From contig CAVNZM010000022.1 of the NCBI GenBank assembly GCA_963693365.1, positions 22,197 to 86,196 of the forward strand: a DNA stretch of 64,000 nt, written 5' to 3'. The DNA is from Amoebidium appalachense. Its lineage: Eukaryota > Ichthyosporea. Of this stretch, positions 47,042-58,536 are shown in pieces (positions within the stretch are counted from its first letter, which is position 1; each line of letters begins with the position of its first letter). A model generated the notes under the pieces. The model was not told where the DNA came from. It searched no databases and was given only the letters and a program-made list of their open reading frames with translations. Made by a program: the position numbers and the translations under genes.

Positions 47042-48023
47042 GTGACCCCCGCCGGGCTTGTGGGGCGGCTTAAAGCCGTCAAGACCACAGCCGGGCTTGG
47101 GGTACATGGGGCAGGCCGCGCTGGGGTGGTCGGGGAAGCCACAGCGCTGACATGCGTCCTGGATGAGCAGAGTGGGTGGCAGGAGGAGATCCTGGTGGAG
47201 TTGGGCGAGCAGGTTGGGGCACTCGATCGGAGCCCGACCCTGCGGGTGGGCCACGGTGCGGGCGTATACGTCATAGTTGTGGATCTGGGCCCACGGGTAT
47301 CGGGTGCTGAGGCGAGTGATGTGCTGAGTCCAAAGTACGTCTTTGTCCGTGGGAAGGCCGAGGTGGTGCTTGGCGGCCATGTAATGGGTCCAAGCTTGGA
47401 TCCAAATGACGAGTGAACGCAGGGGAACGGGTTTGTCTTGGCGAAAAGTCTCGATGTTGCCGTCGTCGGCCATGCGCAGATGCTGACCTTTCTTGGATGG
47501 GGCCAGGAGGGCGGCGGGGGTGAACTTATACAGGTCGACGAAACGATTGGCGCGCAAATCTGCCAGCACATCCGCGGGGGGAAGCGGGAGTGTGCCCGGC
47601 TGAATGTCGCCAGTGTTCTCACCTGTGATGGGGGGCGCGGGCAGGGCAGGCAGGTCAAGGTCAGGGCCGAGATGCAGCCCCGGGGAAACCTCCCCGGGTG
47701 TGGAGGGCGCGGCGGGGGGCGCGGGAGGGTCGCGGTTGGTGAGAGCAGCCAGGACGCCAGCCATCTGGGTGCTGATGGCGGTGAGGGCGGCCAGGACGGC
47801 GTCTTGAGAAGTCATCTGCGGGGACGGCGGGGCCTGAGGGGGGACTTCAGGAGTGGAGGGGGAGAGTAGCCGGCGGGTCCGGGTCCGTGGTGGTATGGGC
47901 CGCTGGAGGCGCGTCAGTGTCCGCGGGAGCGTTGGTCAGCCTGTGGCGGAGGTGGCTGCGGGTCAGGCGCTTAGGTGCCGTGGCAGGGGCGGCGGCTGAG
48001 GCCTGGCGCTTTTTCGGCGGCAT
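47042..48023 (-). pseudogene. gag-like gene of a tyrosine-recombinase (DIRS/Ngaro-like) retroelement
   Basis: ATG 48,023 begins MPPKKRQASAAAPATAPKRL; one frameshift near 47,860 is needed to reach the main frame (MTSQDAVLAALTAISTQMAG...). The domain VPLRSLVIWIQAWTHYMAAK ... NYDVYARTVAHPQG resembles the capsid-like part of gag proteins in tyrosine-recombinase retroelements, and ends in a CCHC knuckle C-QR-C-GFPD-H-PSAA-C (CX2CX4HX4C). The frame is cut at CAC|TGTTGTAA by the end of repeat copy 1, so the 3' end is lost. Assignment to the same element type as the recombinase at 49,175 is inference. Confidence 0.65.
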
Positions 48024-48404
48024 GCTGACCGGCGTAGGGAAAGATAGCGAGAATGAAAAGGAATATATAGCTGTAAGGCTGTGGATGCTAAACACAGAAG
48101 ATGTGTTTGTAGCTTGCTGATCTGCTAAAAACTGTCGTGCTTATATTATACCTAAGCCTACCGATCTGAGCCAATCAAAAATCGATCTAGTGATATGTGA
48201 AATCTGATCCGAGCCAATCATAACTCGGTCTAGTGATCTGTGGTATCTGATGTTTTGACTGGCTAATAGGTGCCCGTGTGCGGGCAGCCAACCGCTAACT
48301 GCTAAAACACGAAATGAAGCCTACATGGTTATGTTGGATAGAACACCCATCCTACGTGTTTACCCAGAAAAATATTTATGTCAATAATTTCCACAAATAA
48401 AACC
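48024..48404. other. spacer with CCAAT boxes, no gene seen
   Basis: Contains two similar phrases (gagccaatcaaaaatcgatc at 48,171 and gagccaatcataactcggtc at 48,214), probably leader sequence of the gag-like gene. Confidence 0.4.
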
Positions 48405-49174
48405 TAATCGTGTGTTGTAATATCGATTAGAATATTTATATGTGTGTACACGGATCCACCCACTCAGGGAGAGACGTGTACATGTTCGTGTGTACATAAA
48501 TATCTCTGGTTATAGTTATGCTATTGCTATCTTGTTTGTTGATCTGTGCTCTCTTTTCCTTCCTCTTTCTCCTTCCTTATTTTCTTTTCTTTCTCTGTTT
48601 GTCTTCATGTGTATAATCGTATTTCTTTTCTACTAATATATGTTAGGTAGATTTGTGTTACTTAATACGTGTTCATTGGACGGTAACACACTTAGGCTAC
48701 ACTTAGAATAGCATGTGTGTTTAGACTTCATTAATTTACTTTAGTTTTCATGTGTTGCCGGGCTTTAACCAATCATCAAGGTTAAGTGTGATATGTCTGA
48801 GTCTTTGCAGTATGTCATAGGTTAGAACTTCCTTGATGATGACACGAGTTGATCTTAACTAGTGTCTGTGTCCTATCGTGTGCGTCTCCGCGTACCGGAT
48901 CTCTCTGAAAGCAATTGGTTCTTAGTGATTGGTTTCTATTAGAGATAGATCTGATTTCCGACTGGTCGGAAATCATGTATGGATTGGACTTAGAGGAATT
49001 TCAGGTATTTATTCGAAGATCAGAATAAATTCAGTTCAGTCGTGTCTAAACATTGATGTCTGTTGTGTACACTGCTCCGATCGTTCCGTGTTTTGTTGTT
49101 GTGTGTGTCTGTGGTGTTTTCACACTGCACCACTGTGTCTCTGCTTACATCCCAAATACTTATATAATTTAACA
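48405..49174 (+). repeat. TG...CA repeat, copy 2 (inverted, 5'-truncated)
   Basis: Reverse complement of copy 1, lacking ~180 bp at its left end. Its intact right end (...tataatttaaca) abuts the tyrosine-recombinase gene exactly where the active-site tyrosine codon is expected. Confidence 0.8.
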
Positions 49175-50277
49175 GTCGGAGGACCATCTGCCGAGTTGTT
49201 TGATCCGGGAGTTGTCGACCCCGGCCTCAGCCAGGGCTGTGGCCCCCCCGATTCGGAGGCTGTGGCCGGCAAACCGGGAGGGTGAGAGGCCTGCCCGGGA
49301 GAGAAGAGCACGGAAGTCGGCAGAGAAAGCACCCTTGGTGTAGGGAATGCCACCGAGACTGAAAAGGGGGTCGTCGGGTTGACCGGACGTTGTATCCAGG
49401 AACTGCCGGAGGAGATGGGCTGGGGAGAAGTGGGTGAGGGGCAGGGCAGCGAGAGTGACGTTGACACCTTCGGCCTGTACATCCGTCTTCAGGAGGTTGG
49501 CAGGTGGAGGGTGGCATGGGACAAAGTACCGGAGGGGGTGTAGCTGAAGGTCACGTCCTTCCTTTTAACGTGACGGCGACGGGTCGAAGGAAGTCAGGGT
49601 CTTGGAGGTAAATTCCCCCGAACGAAGGAGACCACAAAAACCGACGATGAGGACCGTCCATAGCCGGAGATTGGCCGAGGAGGCCTGGGTGGGGCACTGG
49701 CCATGGAGTAGGCTGAGGTGGGAGGGCAGGAGGGGCTCCCTGGTAGATGATCGGGGCCGGATGTTGTGAGAAAGCTGCCATCTGCCCACCCCTCGTAGGA
49801 ACCAGGCCAGAGACTTGTCGTGGGGGTAGGGAGCAGGGAGGCCCATGTCGAGGTGGAGTCTGGTGATGGCCGAATTGTAGCCGGCCAAGGAAGAGGCCTG
49901 TACCCCTCGTTGGGCACACCAGGCGAGAAAGAGCTGCACGGTGTGTGGGGAGGCCGGGAGGTAGGACCCGGAGGAGGACTGCAGCCGAGATGGCACACAA
50001 AAATCGATGAACACTTTTTGCACCCGGGAGTAAAAGGCCCGAGAGTCGAGGTTGAGACTCAGGGCCTGGCATTCCTGCAGGGTAGTGGTGGCTCGAAGCA
50101 GCTCGGCCTGAGCAACGTGGGGGGCCAATCTGCCGGCGTTGCTCCGGAAGGGGAGATCTTTGGGGGGGGGGGGGGGGGGGTTAGCCCAGGCCCTGATAGG
50201 ATAGGAACTCGTGGACCCAGGAGGGGAAGGGGCAGGGCTCCGGTTGCAGGGAAGGTCGGAGTCGTCGGGCTCGGGGA
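49175..50277 (-). pseudogene. tyrosine recombinase of a DIRS/Ngaro/Crypton-like element, broken
   Basis: Reading leftward from 50,277: an N-terminal helical domain (LPFRSNAGRLAPHVAQAELL...), the first catalytic Arg in IVGFCGLLRSGE (near 49,620), then after two frameshifts (about 49,565 and 49,510) the phrase LLKTDVQAEGVNVTLAALPL, a further shift at about 49,350, and the second box AGHSLRIGGATALAEAGVD followed by KQLGRWSSD. R...H-x-x-R...W are visible, but the nucleophilic Tyr expected right after SSDC is replaced by repeat copy 2. Three frameshifts and loss of the tyrosine make it non-functional. No reverse transcriptase is seen nearby. Confidence 0.75.
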
Positions 50278-51161
50278 AGTGGTGCAGTGTGAAAACACCA
50301 CAGACACACACAACAACAAAACACGGAACGATCGGAGCAGTGTACACAACAGACATCAATGTTTAGACACGACTAAACTGAATTTATTCTGATCTTCGAA
50401 TAAATACCTGAAATTCCTCTAAGTCCAATCCATACATGATTTCCGACCAGTCGGAAATCAGATCTATCTCTAATAGAAACCAATCACTAAGAACCAATTG
50501 CTTTCAGAGAGATCCGGTACGCGGAGACGTACTGATAGGACACAGACACTAGTTAAGATCAACTCGTGTCATCATCAAGGAAGTTCTAACCTATGACATA
50601 CTGCAAAGACTCAGACATATCACACTTAACCTTGATGATTGGTTAAAGCCCGGCAACACATGAAAACTAAAGTAAATTAATGAAGTCTAAACACACATGC
50701 TATTCTAAGTGTAGCCTAAGTGTGTTACCGTCCAATGAACACGTATTAAGTAACACAAATCTACCTAACATATATTAGTAGAAAAGAAATACGATTATAC
50801 ACATGAAGACAAAGAGAGAAAGAAAAGAAAATAAGGAAGGAGAAAGAGGAAGGAAAAGAGAGCACAGATCAACAAACAAGATAGCAATAGCATAACTATA
50901 ACCAGAGATATTTATGTACACACGAACATGTACACGTCTCTCCCTGAGTGGGTGGATCCGTGTACACACATATAAATATTCTAATCGATATTACAATACA
51001 CGATTAGAGCCGATACAACACGATTACAAGTATACAAGCATATCGGAGATCGATGCTTCATTTTACATAATAGGAGTGTGGCATTTACACTAAGCAAATG
51101 AACTGAAACATAACACAAACTGAGAAGATCTTACCATATGTAAATACTACGTATTACAACA
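50278..51161 (-). repeat. TG...CA repeat, copy 3 (lacks ~40 bp at one end)
   Basis: Same orientation as copy 1 and nearly identical to it over 884 bp. The left end lacks the tgttaaatt... terminus; the right end (tattacaaca) is complete and abuts an exon of the gene at 51,162-53,573. Confidence 0.8.
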
Positions 51162-53066
51162 AGGGGGGGGGGTGGAAGACCTGGGGGGGGAGTCTTTCTT
51201 CTTCTCCTTTTTTTCTGTGGCCTTCTGCTCGCGACGGCGGAGAATCTCCTGGTGGTTCGCCAACTCCTGGAGAACAATGCATGTTAGTTATGCATGAAGC
51301 AAAGCGTATTCCCCTCCACCCAATAAGGCTAACCATCTAATCTATACAAACAACCAAACTCCTACGACATGTGTAAGTAGATGTGATTAGAAAAGCGGTG
51401 AGTCCTCTCCCATGATAACAACAAAGCTCATCATTGTGTCTGGTCGTAATGTGGTGGTTCTGACATACAACCCCTTACACAAACACTTACAAAGCAGTAG
51501 AGATATACAAGGAAAAGGAAGAAGGTATTAAACAACCGAATACCAGAGTGGTAAAACTGATGTCATACTATGTGCACGATGTTGTCTCTATGTCAGAGAA
51601 AGATACCAGAGTGGTAAAACGTAACATAAAATCGTGCCGCACCACTGACACTTCTACATACCTCCTTCAGGGTGTCCACCATGTTGAGGTAGGCCTTTCT
51701 GCTTTCTCTTTCAACCGGTCGTTGAGGCCGTTGGGAAGAAGGACGGTGGGGTTGGTGAAGTACAGGTTCTCGAAGATGCAGAGCACGAAGACGATGGCCG
51801 TGGGGGGGACGACGGTGACCTCGTCGTACCTGGACTTGAGGTAGCTCTGAATGCTCCCCCTTCTCGACCCTGACTGGTGGTCAAACCAGTCAACCACCAT
51901 CTTGCCGCCGTAGGGGTGGCCGTCCTCCTCGGACACACGCCACTTGGGGCCGCACTTCACCCCCTCCACCGTGACCGGCTCCATCAGTTTTGCAAGCACA
52001 ACCCTGAGCTCGTCAACCGGAAGGCCCATAAGCTGCAGGGAGGAATGTCGAATAAGTCCACAGAATACGAGACATGTTGGTTGCAACGAAAACAACTTCA
52101 AAAGTCAATTGCAGGAAGTAATAGAGGCTAACCATAACACCCAACCAAATTACCTAATAGAGAACATTATTAGGATGGGGGGAAGAGGGGGGGGGGGGGG
52201 GGGGGTACAGGAAGTACGTAAAGTAAACATGTGACGTAACGAATGCGAATTAACTTGAATAAGTTTCTACTATCAATAAAAAAGACTGCCACTATTCAAG
52301 TTATTTTCTTTAAAAAAAAAAAAAAAAAAGGCATGATACATAAAATGTCTAGCAGTTCCCTTTCCACTATTCAAGTTATTTTCTTTAAAAAAAAAAAAAA
52401 AGGCATGATACATAAAATGTCTAGCAGTTCCCTTTACCAAAAAACATACCTGTCTGCCGTCCTTATACAACATGTCGTGGCTGATGTACGTCTTGAGCAA
52501 GGCGGTCATCCCCGCACGGCGATGACGCATGGGGCCCAGAAGCCCCTTAATGATCGGTTGGCTCAAGGTAGCGTAGGTCTTAAGCCGGCGCAGCACGTCC
52601 TTCTCCTTGAACTGGGTCTCGTGCGTTTCAAGCCAAGGCCACAGGAAAGACATGATGAGCGTGGGGGAGTTCTCAAACATGGGGTGGGGGTTGAACGTCG
52701 CCAGCTCCATAAACAGCTGGTCAGACCGTTTTATGGCCTTCACCTCCTCCAGGAGCTGTGTGTGTACGTGTGTATAGGGGAGGCATTCGAGGTGTCAGAC
52801 AAACTGTGGACCGAAATAAATAAACACCCTTACGTACACACAAGTTGGTAGGAAGAAGGCAAACAAACGTTTATACAATGTTAACACAGGATATACCAGA
52901 GTATCTGTTTAGTAACATTTTGGTAACACAATGTTATCCCTGTTAGCACTGAGGGTAACACAAGGCTTTCAATAAAATCACGAGGGCAAGGTAGGTCGAG
53001 TGGAACTCCCCTATCAGGTGTGAGGATCTAGATAAGACGAGAAGGAAACGTGTGGAGAGGTGTGGT

Positions 53067-53117
<51 letters not shown>

Positions 53118-53201
53118 ATGAAATTCGTGGAGTAAGTGCAGATAAGAGGTACTAACAAACTGGGAGGGGGAAGAATTTGTGTGTCGTGGGCAGCGGGCGC
53201 T

Positions 53202-53263
<62 letters not shown>

Positions 53264-53573
53264 ACGTACTTCTTGGTTGGTCTCGGTATCGTCGCTCTGT
53301 CGGGCCGACTTGCGCTTCAGGGACGGGGGACTCCTCGCCGCGCTTGCGTCGCTGGCTGAGCTCCTTCTGCGCCTCTAGCGCAGCCTTCCTCGAGGCCGGA
53401 AGGGCATCGTCCACGCTCTCGCTCGACGACGACTCGGAGTTAGAGCCGAAGGAGGGTTCTCTCTCTTTCCTTTTTTTATCTTTCCCATTCACGAACTTTT
53501 GTTTCTTTCTCCCTTGCTTTGCAGCTTCCTCTGCAGCCGCTGCGGCCTTTGCCTGCTTTTCCTTTTTCCCCAT
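51162..53573 (-). pseudogene. spliced host gene truncated by a retroelement repeat
   Basis: At least four exons on the minus strand: 53,573-53,270 (MGKKEKQAKAAAAAEEAAKQ..., basic then S/E-rich, donor aagaa|gtacgt); 52,755-52,450 (LLEEVKAIKRSDQLFMELAT..., donor cag|gtatgt); 52,032-51,662 (acceptor ctgcag, LMGLPVDELRVVLAKLMEPV ... SIQSYLKSRYDEVTVVPPTA, donor gag|gtatgt); 51,266-51,162 (acceptor ctccag, ELANHQEILRRREQKATEKK...). The last exon runs straight into repeat copy 3 without a stop, so the 3' end is lost. Exon 3 needs a one-base shift near its end (to AYLNMVDTLKE), and exon 1 and exon 2 phases disagree, so an exon may be missed in the poly-G intron. The protein is unrecognised; the N-terminus looks like a nuclear or nucleolar basic domain. 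Confidence 0.6.
53060..53262. repeat. poly-G tracts inside the first intron
   Basis: A (GT)n-G run at 53,062-53,116 and a ~60-nt G-run at 53,203-53,262 lie on the plus strand (poly-C in the transcript sense). A direct repeat of ctattcaagttattttctttaaa (52,292 and 52,366) occurs in the next intron. Confidence 0.8.
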
Positions 53574-54292
53574 GCTTGCTGTCACACGGCGATCGGCCAC
53601 ACAGTCGTAACAAAGACAACAAAATGATACGTTTTGGTAACATAGTGTGTCCCAAAAACCGACAAGGAATGTGGTCGCGTGTCCTAGCATTTGTTTGATT
53701 GGCTTACGTTTACGGCCACATTCTAGAGGGAGGCAAACAAAGTGTGTTCTCGTTTGGGTTTAAGAAAAAACAAACAAAACCGTGGTATATCAATCGTTTA
53801 GATTACATCACCAGTCATATATGTAAAATATTCGTATTGAGCTAATGCAATACTGTATTTTTCTAACACATTATAAAAAAAACCAAACCATGAGTAAGCC
53901 AAATGACGAGCTGCCCAATGATGGTTTTTACTTGCTCAACCAATCAGTATCGTCGCATGGGCACAAAACAAACTTGCTCTCCGACGGGCGGCACGGGCCG
54001 CTCGGGCCATTAGCTGGAAGAGAAAGAAGGAAGAAACCGCTATTAATTACATACCTATTCTCAAAATATAATGCCAAAAATATTAAAGTAATAGTCTCTT
54101 CAACCATAATGAAGGCTAATTAAGAACATATGATTGTTTAACTTCGTCTATTTATGCTGATGGCGGCCGCCGCGATTAATAGCTCATCCAATCAGTATCG
54201 CGGCATTGGCAAAAAAAAATTACCAGTGCACGTGATATTTAAAGAAAAAGCCTGATCTATATGAAACATACTTTAATTCATCATAACTTAAG

Positions 54293-54300
<8 letters not shown>
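53574..54300. other. intergenic, no gene seen
   Basis: Promoter side of the leftward gene plus AT-rich DNA. ccaatcagtatcg occurs at 53,940 and 54,190 with related flanks (ggcggc..., ggcattggc), a small dispersed duplication. attggctta at 53,700 may be a CCAAT element for the leftward gene. Confidence 0.4.
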
Positions 54301-54660
<360 letters not shown>

Positions 54661-54829
54661 GTGTATACATAAGTGGTAACCGATTAAATACCTCATGTAT
54701 CGCCACGTATAAACGTCCTGGTAACATCGTACAAAAATTTTATTTGTGTGTATTCCGTTGTGGTACCCCGGGATGCCATAACCCCGGGCATGTAGATCGA
54801 TACTCAAATTTCGTGCTTCCACCCTACCC

Positions 54830-55410
54830 TCCCCCCCCCCCCCCCCCCCCCATTGGGGTATATCATTCCAGACCCAATATACCACACTTTCCCCTCTCCC
54901 CCTTGCCTAAAACATGCCTCCCATCCACACACCACCCAGTAGCCCCCCAACACAACATGCTTATTGGGCGCTTACCTCGCGCATATCACCCCCCCCCCTA
55001 CGTGGGTAAATTTGGATATATCTCCTGAACCAAAACCGGCAACCCGTTCCGGACGGTTCTGTTGCATCCCCCAGGCGGGCACACGGCTTTGTGTATGCCC
55101 ACAGCCCTTCACCATCTCTTGCCACTGAGAAACAGATGCACGTGCCCCCCCCCCCCCCCCCCCCCCGGCCTTTACTTCCCCCCCCCCCCCCCCTCCCCCA
55201 GCCCGCCCCCCCCCCCCCCCCCCTCTTTTTCACTCTGCCGCAAAAATCAATTATCGAGCTATCCACCCTACCCCCCCCCGGTGGTTATGACATTCCAGAC
55301 CCAATATACGACACTGTCCCCCCTCCCCCTTCCCCAACACATGCCTCCCATCCACACACCACCCAGACCCCCCCCCCTACACAACGTGTTTATTGGGCGC
55401 ACACACCGCA
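54830..55410. repeat. poly-C tracts and a ~110-bp direct duplication
   Basis: 54,865-54,972 and 55,293-55,400 share cattccagacccaatatacs, then acatgcctcccatccacaca, ccacccag and tttattgggcgc/cttattgggcgc. C-runs lie at 54,831-54,851, 55,147-55,167, 55,179-55,193 and 55,206-55,223. Non-coding. Confidence 0.75.
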
Positions 55411-55689
55411 TTTCCGCGTAAAGAAACTCATCTAAATACATATCAAAGTGAGTACACATCACGATAAAAACGAATTCCAAACATATCAAATGTGTCCAAT
55501 CATAACACGTATATTAATAGACAGGAATGCATATCACGATCTATACTGATGTACTCACCGCGTCTATTGGTGAGTCATCCTACTTTGAACCAAAAACAAT
55601 AATAAAAACAAAGACAATGAATATAGCTAGCCAATCACACTACTCTCAGAAAAAAAGAAGAGAGCAAACTCAGATAAAATGCAATAAGT

Positions 55690-55826
55690 CCTATCAGGCA
55701 AGGGAGCCAGGTGTACACAGATCTTCAAATATCCGTGCACACAGCTGAAACAAGGATCCCGGGATCAGGCAAGGGAGTCAGGTGTGCACAGATCTACAGA
55801 TATCCGTGCACACAGAAACAAGGATC

Positions 55827-55830
<4 letters not shown>
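55690..55830. repeat. two tandem copies of a ~71-bp unit
   Basis: Copies of caggcaagggagccaggtgt ... atatccgtgcacacag ... aaacaaggatcccggg run 55,696-55,764 and 55,765-55,831, followed by a long G-run (55,830-55,880). Confidence 0.75.
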
Positions 55831-55865
<35 letters not shown>

Positions 55866-56030
55866 GGGGGGGGGGGGGGGAGAGAGCAAAAGGGAGAGAA
55901 GAGGGAGAGCACAAAGAAGAAGAGCAGACACGAATACAAAAAGGCTAAGACACACACACATACTTCAAGACTCTTGCTGTACTACGTAGTAACGTATTCC
56001 AACAGTGTGTGTGTGTGTGTGTGTTTTTTT

Positions 56031-56065
<35 letters not shown>

Positions 56066-56413
56066 CTGGGGGAGGGGCCCTGGCGGGGTGGGGGGGGGGT
56101 GTGGGGGTGAAGGTAGCTGTACGCCACAGTATGGGGTAAAAAGTATCATGATATGACGTCATGTCTGTCAGCGTGTATGGTAGTGTACGGTATGGGTGTG
56201 TGTGTGTGCGTGTGCGTGGGTGTGTGTATGTGTATCAGTGTCACCGTGAGAGTTCAGGTTCAAGGTACATGATACACAGGTTGTCACACAACTTCGTTTG
56301 TCCACGCGTACACACTACTTCTCGCATAGACTACTAGTAGTATGCAGCATTATTTTAGTTACTCAAGTATGTGTATTAAAGCTTAGCTTAGTAGTATTGC
56401 AAGGCAAACAAAG
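55830..56413. repeat. poly-G, (GT)n and leader region
   Basis: G-runs at 55,830-55,880 and 56,033-56,065, (GT)n at 56,004-56,024 and 56,195-56,230. An AT-rich leader with aaagc and tattaaagcttagc precedes ATG 56,414. No gene is seen. Confidence 0.6.
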
Positions 56414-58474
56414 ATGAGGGGGTTCAAGTGCAAGACCTGCAGGAAAGAATGCCGCAGCAGACAGGGTTTTTACTCGCACATGACTTTACATGAAGTAGCT
56501 GGGTTAGGTAAAACGCGCTCTATGACACGTTCTACAGCGGTCGAAGAGGACCCTGCCAGTGATAATGAACAAGTTTTAGTGGGAGAAGAGGACGAGTTTG
56601 AAGAAGAAGCACAACCACACAGAGAACCACTTAGCGAGTTTGAACTGCGCAAACAAGCACTACTGAGACGGCAGCCATTAGGTTTCGAGGGTGGGCTTGA
56701 ACTGGCACATATGCTTGTGAATGACGAGGCTGAAACAGACTACTTGCACAACGTGCACGAGCTTGTTACGTCCATGAGGCAGGACGCGAACCACCCTTTT
56801 GATTCGGACGCAGAGGTACGAATCGTCCCTCCCCCTCCCCCCTCTCCCCTCCCCAGGCTCCACCGCTTCTCTCTTGCAACCATTAGATCCAATTTCTCTC
56901 AGTTAATGAAACTGGAGGTAAGCAACTTGCACACGCGCTGTTGTCTTGTTATTAGTTTAATGAAACGGGAGATAAGCAGCTTGCACACGCGCCTGTCGTC
57001 TTGTTATAGGGTTATTTCGCAACTCTGTCGTTGCATTGATGGCTGACACACACACACACCCACACGCACAAACACACACACCCACGCACACACACACACA
57101 CACACACACGCATGCACACACACGCACGCACGCACACACCCACACACGCGCGCGCGCGTGCACACACACACACGCACGCACGCACGCACGCAAGCACACA
57201 CACACACACACGCGCGCGCGCGAATGGGCACATACACACACACACACACACGTGCACACACACACGCACGCACGCTCACATACACTTTTATTTTGTGTGG
57301 GTAAACGGAGAAGCAGAGAGCACAGATGGGTGTTATGTAAAACACAACACAAAGACACACGGGAAAAACACAACCGGAGAGGAGGAACGATTTCTGGAAC
57401 CATAGGAAGTGAATACGACTGCTTGTGATTTATTTCAAGATGAGGTCCCTTTTATACTTGGGAATGTGAAACGATAAACCAATCAAAAGAATGAAAACTA
57501 TGAGTGTAAAATATATCGAATAAAATGTCTGTCGACATTTAGAATATAAAACTCAATCCTCTAATGAAAGAAACTTCTAATAAAAGCACGGAAACATTTA
57601 ATAAAATGAAACCACTTATGTAACTATTAATTCATAACATATATTTATACATGTTCTTATCATAACACGTCTAAATATAATTTTTTCTAATAGTTGAAGA
57701 ACATAGCACAATGCTACGTCGTGGGAAAGGAATGAGAAAGGAATGTAAGTTACTATATTTGGGAAAATACAAACGAGATATGATTGGATGACATATATAG
57801 ATTTTGACGCAAACGACAATACGTGTGCGCGAGCTAAGTATGTCGATACGTACACAGATCTAAGATGTCGTGTACACGGAAACGGAAAAGAAAGAAAGAA
57901 ATGAAGAAAGGAAAAGGAAACAAACTACAACAACTAATAAATAAATACCAAACTCAACTTCTAAGTCTTGCTGAGAATTAAGTGAAGATGACATCCCCAC
58001 TCAAGGGTTGGAAGTTGGGTTCTCGTGAAGTTTGTTGATGTGACTGTTGATGTTAAGACTTTCACACATGTAGAAGTAGGTGCCGTGAAGTCACAGTCAA
58101 GTTTCCCCACTCGAGAAGACAATGGAGAAGACTTGAAGGTGCAAGCCGGGGAAGAAAACCAAAACGGAAGAAGCACACAACGACGGTTGCCTCTGAAGAC
58201 TCGGAAGATGACGGTAGCCAATGACGTGATATATAAATATATATAGAAGAAACAACTAGTGTATGTGTGACGTGTTGGTGGCTAATGATAAATACATTAT
58301 ATATATGGTGGTATATAAATAAACGACGGATGGTGGAGAAGAAATCCCCACTGAAGATGCACACACTGAAGATCGATGAAGACAGCAGTAGACTTTCGTT
58401 GGGAGGTGTCTCTACACGGTGATGTGTAGACCACTGGCCAGGGCCCCAACCTACTTGAAGACCACTGTAGATGA

Positions 58475-58536
<62 letters not shown>

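Noticed and set aside
46655-50969. 64-codon frame MCTRIHPLRERRVHV in all three repeat copies
   Set aside because: Present only because the repeat is present three times; no coding signature and it lies inside an LTR-type sequence.
53028-53260. Poly-proline or poly-glycine proteins over G-runs (also at 54,426, 55,062, 55,782, 58,419)
   Set aside because: Translations of homopolymers and microsatellites in introns or spacers.
57012-57403. Cys/Val-rich and His/Thr-rich frames over (CA)n
   Set aside because: Microsatellite translation on both strands.
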